Positions 7,738 to 14,460 of a stretch of DNA of 23,184 nucleotides are shown in pieces. Origin of the DNA: a virus; the IMG/VR virus record IMGVR_UViG_3300008107_001212, positions 1-23,184 of that record; one strand, 5' to 3'. The notes beneath the pieces are model-generated. The model was given only the letters and a program-made list of their open reading frames with translations. It was not told where the DNA came from and searched no databases. The position numbers were made by a program, and so were the translations under genes. Position 1 is the first letter of the stretch. Every line of letters starts with the position of its first letter.

Positions 7738-9642
7738 GTGCCTGAAGAGCTTGAAGAGCGGATGAAGGTCAAGGTTGAGGTCGAGATCGACAGCGATCCT
7801 ATCATCGACGTTGAGGAAGACATGGGCGAAGATGGCCGTGAATATGTTCTGGTTTCTGAAGAAACCGACCGCAAGAACGTAGTCGAGCTTGAGCGTCGCG
7901 CCACCGACATGGATATTCGCGGCGTTGACGAAAAGAAGCGCACTGTAAGCATTGCCGTATCTTCGGAGCTTCCGGTCGAGCGCTCTTTCGGCAGGGAAAT
8001 TCTTGTTCATGAGGACGGCGCCATTGATATGGCTTTCCTCTCGTCTGGCCGGGCACCGCTGCTGCTTGACCACGATATGGAACGCCAGATCGGCGTGATT
8101 GAATCTGTCGAACTTTCTGCCGACAGGGTGCTGCGAGCCAAAGTCCGGTTCGGGCGCTCTGCACTAGCGCAGGAGGTTTTTCAGGATGTTGTCGATGGTA
8201 TTCGCGGAAACGTCTCCGTTGGATACCGCGTCAACAAAATGGAGCGCTCTGCTTCGGGCAAGGATGAATACTTTGTCCGTTCGTGGTCGCCCCTTGAGGT
8301 ATCTGTCGTTTCGATCCCTGCTGACCCGTCAGTCGGCGTCGGTCGTAGCGCGGCTGCTCTCGAACCCAAACCTACCGTTGAACCATCCATCAAAAAGGAG
8401 GCCAAAATGGCTGACGAAGTGAATCTGGATGCGGTTCGGGCCGAAGCTGCTGAAGCTGCTGCCCGCAATGCCGCCGCCATCATCGAACTGGGTGCGCGCC
8501 ACAACAAGCGCGACCTCGCTGACGCTGCAATCAAGTCGGGCAAGAGCATCGAGCAGTTCCGTGGCGAACTGCTGGAAGTGATCGGCAACGACAAGCCGCT
8601 CGACAATCAGGACATTGGCCTGAGCAAGAAGGAAGCCCGTAGCTTCTCGCTGGTTCGCGCCATTGCCGCCCTCGCCAACCCCGGCGACCGTCGCCTGCGC
8701 GAAGCTGCCGCCTTCGAATTTGAAGCTGGTGAAGCTGCTGCTCAGCGCTATGGCCGCTCGGCTCAGGGCATCATGGTCCCCGTTGACGTTCTCGGCGTCT
8801 GGAAGCAGCGCGACCTGAACACCTCGGACGACAACGAAATCGTTGCCACCAACCTGATGGCCGGCGACTTCATCGACGTTCTGCGCAACTCGGCTTCGGT
8901 CATGCAGGCCGGCGCCCGCATGATGCCGGGTCTGGTTGGCAACGTGGCGATCCCGAAGAAGACCGCTGCTTCGGCTGGCGGCTGGATCAGCACTGAAGGC
9001 GGCGCTTCGAGCGAATCGGAACCGACCTTCGGTACTGTCAGCCTGACGCCGAAGACTGTTGGTGCGTTCACCGACATGACCCGCCAGTTGATCCTTCAGT
9101 CGACTCCGTCGGTTGAAGCTCTGGTTCGCGATGACCTGACCCAAGCTCTGGCTCTGGCTATCGACAAGGGCGCTCTGGAAGGAACCGGCCTGTCGGGTCA
9201 GCCGACCGGCATCCTCAGCACTGTTGGCGTCAACAAGCCGACCAACTTCGCTGCTGCGGTTCCGACCTTCGCTGAAATGGTGGCTCTCGAAACCGCCGTT
9301 GCCGAAGACAACGCTCTGATGGGCAACCTTGCCTACATCACTGACGCTGCCACCTACGGCGGCCTGAAGACCAAGGCCAAGGACGCTGGTTCGGGCATGT
9401 TCGTGATTGAGAACGGTCAGGCCAACGGCTACAACGTGATCCGCTCGCAGCAGTGCACCGCCGGGAATGTCTACTTCGGTAACTTCTCGGACCTGCTGAT
9501 CGGCATGTGGGCCGGTCTGGACCTGACGGTCGATCCGTACACCGCTTCGACGAGCGGCACGGTTCGTATCGTCGCCCTCCAGACGGTTGACGTTGCGGTT
9601 CGTCACGCTGTGTCGTTCGCTTACAACAACGACGGCGCATAA
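7738..9642 (+). CDS. Prohead protease-major capsid fusion protein
   Basis: This 634-residue protein joins a prohead protease to an HK97-fold capsid protein. It starts at GTG 7738 behind a GAGGA site; an ATG at 7762 is an alternative. Residues about 65-200 are the protease: LLLDHD gives the candidate catalytic His112, GNVSVGY gives Ser160, and SPLEVSVVSIPADP gives Glu187 as the likely third member. Residues about 224-330 form an alanine/glutamate-rich helical region (AEAAEAAARNAAAIIE, FRGELLEVI) that probably acts as scaffold. The capsid domain follows, with GTVSLTPKTVGAFTDMTRQLI, DLTQALALAIDKGALEG and GQPTGILSTVGVN. Base use shifts towards preferred C-ending codons from the capsid part on, as expected for a highly expressed product. 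An internal start (8407) probably yields free capsid protein. Confidence 0.92.
   Translation: MPEELEERMKVKVEVEIDSDPIIDVEEDMGEDGREYVLVSEETDRKNVVELERRATDMDIRGVDEKKRTVSIAVSSELPVERSFGREILVHEDGAIDMAFLSSGRAPLLLDHDMERQIGVIESVELSADRVLRAKVRFGRSALAQEVFQDVVDGIRGNVSVGYRVNKMERSASGKDEYFVRSWSPLEVSVVSIPADPSVGVGRSAAALEPKPTVEPSIKKEAKMADEVNLDAVRAEAAEAAARNAAAIIELGARHNKRDLADAAIKSGKSIEQFRGELLEVIGNDKPLDNQDIGLSKKEARSFSLVRAIAALANPGDRRLREAAAFEFEAGEAAAQRYGRSAQGIMVPVDVLGVWKQRDLNTSDDNEIVATNLMAGDFIDVLRNSASVMQAGARMMPGLVGNVAIPKKTAASAGGWISTEGGASSESEPTFGTVSLTPKTVGAFTDMTRQLILQSTPSVEALVRDDLTQALALAIDKGALEGTGLSGQPTGILSTVGVNKPTNFAAAVPTFAEMVALETAVAEDNALMGNLAYITDAATYGGLKTKAKDAGSGMFVIENGQANGYNVIRSQQCTAGNVYFGNFSDLLIGMWAGLDLTVDPYTASTSGTVRIVALQTVDVAVRHAVSFAYNNDGA
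8395..8409 (+). promoter_or_regulatory. Internal ribosome binding site and start codon for separate capsid protein
   Basis: AAGGAG at 8395-8400 lies six bases before the in-frame ATG at 8407 (residue 224 of the fusion, reading KMADEVNL). This is one of the strongest Shine-Dalgarno matches in the window, yet it lies in the middle of an open reading frame at the exact boundary between protease and capsid domains. Initiation here would produce a 411-residue scaffold-capsid protein in excess over the protease fusion. It parallels the nested C/Nu3 arrangement of lambda, but with the capsid protein as the nested product. Confidence 0.75.
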
Positions 9643-9654
9643 GCGTTAAGGTGA

Positions 9655-9685
9655 GGGGTGGCCGTTTGGAAGTCGCGGCCACCCC
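9655..9685 (+). terminator. Perfect 10-bp hairpin after the capsid gene
   Basis: GGGGTGGCCG (9655-9664) is followed by an 11-base loop and its exact complement CGGCCACCCC (9676-9685). It begins 12 bases after the capsid stop and ends eight bases before the next ribosome binding site (GAGGAGG). It lacks a long T run (AATCCTTTG follows), so it may be a leaky terminator or an mRNA 3'-end stabiliser that keeps capsid message abundant relative to the tail genes. Confidence 0.6.
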
Positions 9686-9705
9686 AATCCTTTGAGGAGG
9701 ATATA

Positions 9706-9975
9706 ATGGTATTGTCTACCGCCTCGATGATGGGCAAAAATTCGGAGAAGGTTATGGCAAAGTATAAGTGCATTCGCGGTGTGGTAACCAGCCAAGGCGT
9801 TGCCAACGTCGGCGACATTGTTGAGCTTTCTGAGCGCGAAGCCAAAGCCCTCTCGGCCAAGTTCGTGCCAGTGGAAGATGCGCCTGAAGAAATCCGGGTG
9901 GCAGAGGCGCCTGCCATAGAGCATCGCGATCCCGTTGCTCCCCGGCGCGGTCGTCCGGCTAAGGCGTTCAAGTGA
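9706..9975 (+). CDS. Small phage structural-region protein with basic C-terminal tail
   Basis: This protein has 89 residues from the ATG at 9706, which follows GAGGAGG with five-base spacing. A second in-frame ATG at 9754 (MAKYKCIRGVVTSQG) has its own GGAG site at 9744-9747. The related small phage proteins I know usually begin MAKYK and carry a GDxVELSxxEAKAL core, seen here as VGDIVELSEREAKALSAKF. The core resembles a small beta barrel, and the tail (RRGRPAKAFK) is basic. Such genes are found between the capsid and the head-tail connector and usually remain unnamed. The stop overlaps the next GTG start (GTGA at 9972). It may be a connector accessory or a decoration protein; the function is not known. 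Confidence 0.72.
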   Translation: MVLSTASMMGKNSEKVMAKYKCIRGVVTSQGVANVGDIVELSEREAKALSAKFVPVEDAPEEIRVAEAPAIEHRDPVAPRRGRPAKAFK

Positions 9976-10280
9976 TCGAGTCTAGCGCAGACCTGCTTGA
10001 CTTTCTGTCCCTCGACGACTTCGCCGAGAATGCGACCTATACGCCGATTGCTGGGAGCCCGGTAACGGTTCAGGGCATTTTCGATGCGCCGCAGGCGAGC
10101 CGCAATATCACCGAGATGATGGATGTCACGATCCCGGCGCCGCAGTTTGTCTGCCGCACGGTCGATGTGCCCAATGCGGCTGATGGCGACAGCATCACAA
10201 TCCGGTCCGTGGCGTATTATGTCCGGGTGGTGATTACCGATGGAACCGGGATTAGCACCCTAATGCTTGAGAGGGCTTAA
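9972..10280 (+). CDS. Head-tail joining protein, gpFII-like
   Basis: This 102-residue protein starts at GTG 9972, overlapping the preceding stop. It matches the lambda gpFII (phage_attach) layout: an N-terminal LLDFLSLDDFAENATY segment, a GIFDAPQASRNI strand, QFVCRTVDVPNAADGDSITI and the final SVAYYVRVVITDGTGISTLMLERA. gpFII-type proteins sit at the tip of the filled head and form the docking site for the finished tail. The stop overlaps the next start (TAATG). Length is close to the family norm. No lesion is seen. Confidence 0.85.
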   Translation: MIESSADLLDFLSLDDFAENATYTPIAGSPVTVQGIFDAPQASRNITEMMDVTIPAPQFVCRTVDVPNAADGDSITIRSVAYYVRVVITDGTGISTLMLERA

Positions 10281-10789
10281 TGGCCCATGTCCGTAAGCAG
10301 ATCAGGGATTATGTCGCGGTCCTGCTAACGGGCTACGTCTACGACCGTTTTGGCATTGTCCTGCTGGATCGCAGTGGGTCAAAGCTGGAGGTTAATAACA
10401 CCCTGCTGCCGACCGGCTCTATCTACAAGTCGCGGCATTATGCGCTGGATGATTCCAAGCTGCCAGCCATTCTGGTCTACACCGAATCCGACATTACAAA
10501 CCTGGCGACTATCGGCAATCGCACCTTGGCGCACAATCTGGAACTGGGTATCGATATTCTCAACAAGGGTGCAAGCGGTAGCATCTTTGAGAACGTCGAG
10601 CAGTTTGCCGCTGACATTGTTTGGGCGCTGGAAAACGATTACGACTTTGGCGGCTTGGTCAAGTCGTGTGAGCTTGCCTCCATGCAGACGGACACCAATT
10701 CGCAGGGCGAGCGCACCGTCGCCAGCGCCCAGTTGCGCTTTAACGTAAGATATGTCACCGCAATTGGCGATTGCGAGGTTTCGATCTAA
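10280..10789 (+). CDS. Tail terminator/completion protein, copy 1
   Basis: This 169-residue protein begins MAHVRKQIRDYVAVLL and shows the gpU/tail-terminator pattern: an N-terminal helix, a YKSRHYALDDSKLPAILVYT strand block, then the HNLELGIDILNKGASG strand and a helix (FAADIVWALEND). It closes with VASAQLRFNVRYVTAIGDCE. Terminators cap the tail tube and set its end for head attachment. The next gene is an evident paralogue, sharing IRDYVA, LDD/IDD-KLPA, KGAS, GLxKSC and GER-VASA. This copy has about 22 extra residues near position 20-45 (YDRFGIVLLDRSGSKLEVNN). TAATG overlaps flank it on both sides, so it is translated in a coupled series. Confidence 0.75.
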   Translation: MAHVRKQIRDYVAVLLTGYVYDRFGIVLLDRSGSKLEVNNTLLPTGSIYKSRHYALDDSKLPAILVYTESDITNLATIGNRTLAHNLELGIDILNKGASGSIFENVEQFAADIVWALENDYDFGGLVKSCELASMQTDTNSQGERTVASAQLRFNVRYVTAIGDCEVSI

Positions 10790-11232
10790 TGGCGCACATT
10801 CACCAGCAAATCCGCGACTATGTGGCCACCCAGGTCAACGCCATTGGGACGCTGACGGGCAAAGTCTACAAGATGCGCAATCACGCCATTGACGATGGCA
10901 AGCTGCCTGCGGCGGTGGTCTATACCAACACTCAGCAGTCCTCTGTCATTACGATTGGCATGATGACGGCGCGCGGATCGCTGGAGTTGGTTGTAGAGAT
11001 TTACGTAAAGGGCGCTAGTGCCACCATCTCCGATACGCTGGATGAGTTGTGCGTCTTGGCTGAAAACGCCCTGGCCGCTGACTTTACCGTCAACGGCTTG
11101 GCCAAGTCATGCGTTTTGACCGGGACGGAAATCGACATTAATGTTGAGGGTGAGCGGGCAGTGGCGTCAGCGCGCTTGGTTTATGCCGTCGAATATGTTA
11201 CAAGCATTGGCGATGTGGAGACTGCGCAATGA
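10789..11232 (+). CDS. Tail terminator/completion protein, copy 2
   Basis: This is a 147-residue paralogue of the preceding gene (MAHIHQQIRDYVATQV...). The shared blocks run in the same order: YKMRNHAIDDGKLPAAVVYT, LELVVEIYVKGASATI, NGLAKSCVLTGTEID, GERAVASARLVYAVEYVTSIGDVE. It lacks the insertion seen in copy 1 and so looks closer to the ordinary terminator length. The start ATG overlaps the upstream TAA and the stop overlaps the next ATG, which is tight packing on both sides. Divergence is large enough that this is not a recent duplication. One copy may cap the tube and the other complete the head side, or they may form a mixed ring. Confidence 0.75.
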   Translation: MAHIHQQIRDYVATQVNAIGTLTGKVYKMRNHAIDDGKLPAAVVYTNTQQSSVITIGMMTARGSLELVVEIYVKGASATISDTLDELCVLAENALAADFTVNGLAKSCVLTGTEIDINVEGERAVASARLVYAVEYVTSIGDVETAQ

Positions 11233-11375
11233 AGATGGTGCCTGTCTATAACGCCAATGGCGACAAGATTCTTGCTTGTGCCGATGCTGTCGAGTATTAT
11301 CGCAGCATTGGTTGGGCTACCGAAGAACCGGCCAAGGAAAAACCGAAGGCCAAGGCCGCTAAGGAGACTGCATAA
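11229..11375 (+). CDS. Micro-protein between tail terminator and tail tube genes
   Basis: This is a 48-residue ORF. It starts at ATG 11229 (ATGA overlap with the terminator copy 2 stop) and ends at TAA 11375, which overlaps the tail tube ATG. Such exact overlap on both sides strongly supports a real gene. It reads MKMVPVYNANGDKILAC, then YYRSIGWATEE, and ends in a lysine/alanine repeat tail (AKEKPKAKAAKE). The central N-G-D-K-I and SIGW elements are typical of small beta-rich phage proteins in tail regions that remain uncharacterised. The charged tail is probably disordered. No function can be given. Confidence 0.8.
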   Translation: MKMVPVYNANGDKILACADAVEYYRSIGWATEEPAKEKPKAKAAKETA

Positions 11376-11773
11376 TGGCTACTCATACTGGCAGTGAGGG
11401 CACCGTCAGGGTGGGTGCCAACGCTATCGCCGAGATCCGTTCGTATTCGGTCGAAGAAACCGCTGATACGGTCGAGGATACCTCGATGGGCGATAGCTAC
11501 CGGACCCATAAGACCACGCTAAAGGCGTGGACGGGCACCGTGGACGTTTTCTGGGATGAGACCGACACCAATGGTCAGGTCGCCCTGACGGTCGGTAGCC
11601 AGGTTACTGTCTCGTTCTTCCCCGAAGGAACGTCCGCTGGTCAGTCGGAAAAGTACCTGACCGGCGATGCTATCGTGACCGGCAAGACCGTTTCGGCCTC
11701 GTTTGACGGCATGGTTGAATCGACCATCACGCTTCAGGGCACTGGCGCTCTGACGCTTTCGACTCTGGCCTAA
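11375..11773 (+). CDS. Major tail (tube) protein, copy 1
   Basis: A 132-residue tail tube protein. The central block RSYSVEETADTVEDTSMGDSYRTHKTTLKAWTGTVDVFWDETD has the pattern of tube proteins that stack as hexameric rings. It is followed by QVALTVGSQVTVSFFPEG, YLTGDAIVTGKTVSASFDGMVESTITLQGTGAL. The position just after terminator genes and before the G/GT-like chaperones matches lambda gene V. A very similar second copy follows after 10 bases. By eye the two share roughly 85% of residues, and residues about 21-65 are identical apart from many synonymous changes in the DNA. Both copies are intact. Which is the main tube subunit cannot be told from sequence. Confidence 0.85.
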   Translation: MATHTGSEGTVRVGANAIAEIRSYSVEETADTVEDTSMGDSYRTHKTTLKAWTGTVDVFWDETDTNGQVALTVGSQVTVSFFPEGTSAGQSEKYLTGDAIVTGKTVSASFDGMVESTITLQGTGALTLSTLA

Positions 11774-11783
11774 GAGGTAGATC

Positions 11784-12176
11784 ATGGCAACGCATACTGG
11801 TAGCGAGGGCACTGTCCGGGTCGGAGCGAGCAACGACATCCTTGAGATCCGCTCGTATTCGGTTGAGGAAACTGCTGACACCGTTGAAGACACTTCGATG
11901 GGTGACAGCTATCGCACTCACAAGACGACCCTGAAGGCTTGGACCGGCACGGTCGATGTGTTCTGGGACGAGACCGACTCGACCGGCCAAGGCGCGCTGA
12001 CTGTTGGCAGCGAAGTCACTGTTCGCTTCATGCCCGAAGGCACAATCGGCGGCGATGCCTATCTGAGCGGCAGCGCAATCGTCACCGGCAAAACCATCTC
12101 GGCGTCCTTTGATGGGATGGTCGAATCCACCATTACCTTGCAGGGGACCGGGGCGCTTACCACCACCACCGTCTAA
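11784..12176 (+). CDS. Major tail (tube) protein, copy 2
   Basis: This 130-residue paralogue of copy 1 differs mainly in three places: the start (GASNDILEIRSY rather than GANAIAEIRSY), the loop after the GQxALTVGS strand (RFMPEGTIGGDAYLSG versus SFFPEGTSAGQSEKYLTG) and the last residues (TTTTV versus TLSTLA). These are likely surface or inter-ring loops, so the copies may occupy different positions along the tail or meet different partners. The block of about 45 identical residues in the middle is encoded with many third-base differences, showing long selection for the same protein sequence. It follows copy 1 by 10 bases with its own AGAGGT site. Confidence 0.85.
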   Translation: MATHTGSEGTVRVGASNDILEIRSYSVEETADTVEDTSMGDSYRTHKTTLKAWTGTVDVFWDETDSTGQGALTVGSEVTVRFMPEGTIGGDAYLSGSAIVTGKTISASFDGMVESTITLQGTGALTTTTV

Positions 12177-12192
12177 CAACTAAGGAGTTAGT

Positions 12193-12531
12193 ATGAGTAT
12201 TGCACAGCGTATCACGGCTCGGACGAGCCAGAAGCGTCATATCGAAGTTCCGCAGTGGGGTGAGCCTGGTAGTCCTGAAAAGGTCTTCTTCGGCCCCCTG
12301 CTTGCTGGTGAACTCAACCGGATCCAGCGCAAGCATCCCAGCTTCCTTCAGTCGGCCTCGTTTGAGGCGATGGTGGATCTTATCATCCTCAAGGCTGAAA
12401 ACGGCCAAGGCGACAAGCTGTTTACGCTGGAAGACAAGCCGGTCCTGATGCGGGAAGAGGTGGCCGTAATTTCAGGCGTGGCCGCTGAGATGATGTCTGG
12501 AACGAGCGTCGAGGACCACGAAAAAAACTAA
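12193..12531 (+). CDS. Tail assembly chaperone, G-like
   Basis: This 112-residue protein lies between the tube genes and the tape measure, where lambda gene G lies. It starts at ATG 12193 behind AAGGAG. The N-terminal half is beta-like (RHIEVPQWGEPGSPEKVFFGPLLAGELNRIQRKHP) and the rest helical (FEAMVDLIILKAENGQGDKLF). Chaperones of this class coat the tape measure and recruit tube subunits during tail assembly. It ends at TAA 12529-12531 immediately after a run of seven A and a C, which forms a -1 slippery heptamer that would extend it into the T-like frame. Confidence 0.8.
   Translation: MSIAQRITARTSQKRHIEVPQWGEPGSPEKVFFGPLLAGELNRIQRKHPSFLQSASFEAMVDLIILKAENGQGDKLFTLEDKPVLMREEVAVISGVAAEMMSGTSVEDHEKN
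12522..12528 (+). promoter_or_regulatory. -1 ribosomal frameshift site (A AAA AAC)
   Basis: The heptamer AAAAAAC sits in the correct phase for tandem slippage: the zero frame reads GAA AAA AAC then TAA. It ends directly before the G-like stop codon, and the -1 frame downstream is open for 54 codons. Slippage at this position is the standard way long-tailed phages make a small share of G-T fusion chaperone. No stem-loop downstream was worked out. Confidence 0.85.
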
Positions 12532-12692
12532 AAGACGATCCGCTGAGGTACAATCTCGTTACCTTGGCGGATCGCCTCGGCAAAACCATCGCGGAGATTG
12601 AAGAAATCTCAATTTCAGAGTACAACGAGTGGGTCGCCTACTTCAAGGTAGAGGAAGAGAGACGGAAGCGTGGCCCAGCAAAACACTCTTGA
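12528..12692 (+). CDS. T-like extension of the tail chaperone, read by -1 frameshifting
   Basis: From the slippery site the -1 frame reads KLKDDPLRYNLVTLADRLGK, then TIAEIEEISISEYNEWVAYFKVEEERRKRG, and stops at TGA 12690-12692. This gives 54 added residues and a fusion of 166 residues in total. The E-Y-N-E-W-xAYF helix with a charged tail is what GpT-type domains look like. It has no good start codon of its own, so it should exist only as part of the fusion. It overlaps the tape measure start (GTG 12670) by 23 bases. In lambda the T part binds the tube protein while the G part binds the tape measure. Confidence 0.82.
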   Translation, partial: LKDDPLRYNLVTLADRLGKTIAEIEEISISEYNEWVAYFKVEEERRKRGPAKHS

Positions 12693-13932
12693 CTTCCTCA
12701 TTGCCGCCCAGGTCACTGGGCAAGAGCAGATGGCGAAGCTCATTCGCGAGGTTGGCGCGCTTCGCGCAGAGACGGACAAGCTGCGCGAGGCAAATAAGGC
12801 GCTTTCAAGCTCAACGGATGCCGTAGTCCGTAACGGCGTCCGTTATAATAATGCCCTAGATGCTCAGTCCAAGGCCATGCGTCAGCAGCGGCAGGGTGCG
12901 CAGCAGCTTACGATGCAGATGAATGACTTCTTTACATCAGTAAGCACTGGCGCTAGTCCGGTTCAGGCATTTAACCAGCAAATCGGCCAAATTGGCTATG
13001 CCCTTACTCTTTTTGAGGGTAATGCTGGTAAAGTCGGTCGTTTGCTGAGCGGGCCGTTCGGGATTGCCCTGATGCTTGCCTCTGTGGCGCTTGGCAAGGT
13101 CGGCAAGGACTCCGATAGCGTCGGCGAGAAGTTTGACCGGCTTGGCGCAATCGGCGTCAGCGCGGGCAAGTCGATTGCTTCGAACTTTAATGAGATGCTG
13201 GCCCCAGCCATTAAGGCGCTTGGCCCAGTAATTCAGCTTGTTGAGGACATGATCCCGCACATAATGGAAGCCTTTGCCAATATGGCGAAGGGCGTCCTCG
13301 CAGTATTCAACCGTGTTGTGGGCGGCGTTGTCGGGCTAGTTACCGCCTCAATCATCGCAATTAAAAACTCGATCTCGGTCGTTCTTGATCTAGGCGTCGG
13401 CGTGGTCAATGCGTTTATTCGCTTGGTCGCCGCGCTCGGTGTATCCACTCGGGTCGCAGAGGTCAGGTTTGGCCGTCTTGAGGAAGTCACCAATAGGTGG
13501 GCAGGGTCTGCTGTAAAAACCGCCAATGAAGTTGGCGAGGCGTTTTTGAAGTCATTCCGCTCTGACCTCATCGATATTGATGAGATCATGGCTGGCGTGA
13601 AGATGAAGCCTAAGGCCAAGGATAAGGAAAAAGGCGGCGGCGGAAAGGGCAAGTCCGAAAAGCGGGAGGAAGACCTCTCGAATGTCAATCTAATCGAGCG
13701 TAACCAAGCGTCGATTGCCGCGATCCTGAAAAAGGGCCAGGATGCTTGGCAGGAGTATTGGGACAAGGCTTCTGGCATTGCGGGCCATGCCATGGAAAAG
13801 GTGGTTGAGATTACCGCCATGGCAACCGCCTCGGTCAACACCCTTGGCGATCAGATGTCGCAGACATGGCTCAATCGATATGAAGAGATCCAGCGGTCCT
13901 TCACCTCTATTGGTGAGGCAGTTTCCAATTAG
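12670..13932 (+). CDS. Tape measure protein, N-terminal part, ended by an in-frame TAG
   Basis: 420 residues from GTG 12670, embedded in the end of the T-like frame. Features: an N-terminal coiled coil (residues about 15-50, MAKLIREVGALRAETDKLREANKAL), a middle of alternating hydrophobic and glycine-rich segments (PFGIALMLASVALGKV; VVGGVVGLVTASIIAIKNS; VGVVNAFIRLVAALGV), a lysine/glycine linker (KPKAKDKEKGGGGKGKSEK) and a further helix. Tape measure proteins set tail length and are ejected into the host. The TAG at 13930-13932 interrupts the text SFTSIGEAVSN-stop-DGMKGIINAV, and the same frame continues directly in the next entry. Joined, the protein would be about 596 residues. Confidence 0.85.
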   Translation: MAQQNTLDFLIAAQVTGQEQMAKLIREVGALRAETDKLREANKALSSSTDAVVRNGVRYNNALDAQSKAMRQQRQGAQQLTMQMNDFFTSVSTGASPVQAFNQQIGQIGYALTLFEGNAGKVGRLLSGPFGIALMLASVALGKVGKDSDSVGEKFDRLGAIGVSAGKSIASNFNEMLAPAIKALGPVIQLVEDMIPHIMEAFANMAKGVLAVFNRVVGGVVGLVTASIIAIKNSISVVLDLGVGVVNAFIRLVAALGVSTRVAEVRFGRLEEVTNRWAGSAVKTANEVGEAFLKSFRSDLIDIDEIMAGVKMKPKAKDKEKGGGGKGKSEKREEDLSNVNLIERNQASIAAILKKGQDAWQEYWDKASGIAGHAMEKVVEITAMATASVNTLGDQMSQTWLNRYEEIQRSFTSIGEAVSN

Positions 13933-13938
13933 GATGGC

Positions 13939-14460
13939 ATGAAGGGCATTATTAACGCCGTCATTAATGAACTGTGGCGGCTGTTTGTCGTGCAGCAGAT
14001 TGTCGGCATGATTACTGGTGGCCTGAACAATCTGTTCGGCTTTGGCGGCGGCGCTGTCTCTGGCATGCCCTCCATGTATGGTGCCGCGACTGCTGTGGGT
14101 AGCCAGTTGTCTGGCTCGACGCAGTTCTTTGGCCCGGCGAAAAGCTCTGGTATTTTTACTCCCGGCTTCGCCAACGGCACCCAGAACGCCCCCGGCGGCA
14201 TGGCATGGGTCGGCGAGCGCGGGCCTGAACTGGTCAATCTGCCGCGTGGCAGCCAAGTCATTCCGGCCCACCGCGCTCAGAGCATGGGCGGCGGCGGTGT
14301 CACCATCAACGTAGACGCTCGCGGCAGTGCGGATCCGGCTGCGGTGCGCGCCCAGGTCCAGCAGGGCATCATTGAGGCTGCGCCCTCAATCATTGCCGCT
14401 GCCGAAGCCCGCACGGTTCAGGGGCTGCGTAGGCCGCGTCTCGGAGGGGCAATCAAGTGA
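13939..14460 (+). CDS. Tape measure protein, C-terminal part
   Basis: This is 173 residues in the same frame as the upstream part, six bases after the TAG. It reads MKGIINAVINELWRLFVVQQIVGMITGGLNNLFGFGGG. That is the usual late section of tape measure proteins, and it is followed by FTPGFANGTQNAPGGMAWVGERGPELVNLPRGSQVIPAH, a very common C-terminal tape-measure signature. The end is a helix with RGSADPAAVRAQVQQGI. An AGGATGG stretch (13931-13937) just before ATG 13939 could allow re-initiation after the stop, so a split tape measure is possible. Alternatively the gene is simply inactivated by a point mutation. The stop overlaps the next GTG start (GTGA). Confidence 0.8.
   Translation: MKGIINAVINELWRLFVVQQIVGMITGGLNNLFGFGGGAVSGMPSMYGAATAVGSQLSGSTQFFGPAKSSGIFTPGFANGTQNAPGGMAWVGERGPELVNLPRGSQVIPAHRAQSMGGGGVTINVDARGSADPAAVRAQVQQGIIEAAPSIIAAAEARTVQGLRRPRLGGAIK

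Noticed and set aside
8329-9606. 425-residue open frame on the - strand opposite the capsid gene
   Set aside because: It is the mirror of a strongly biased coding frame: GC-rich codons on the + strand leave few stops opposite. Its residue mix is arginine/histidine-rich without domains, and it has no neighbours on that strand.
13930-13932. Genome-wide recoding of TAG as a sense codon
   Set aside because: TAG ends the small terminase and Rz1-like genes, and no other gene has an in-frame TAG, so a single point mutation or local suppression is more likely.
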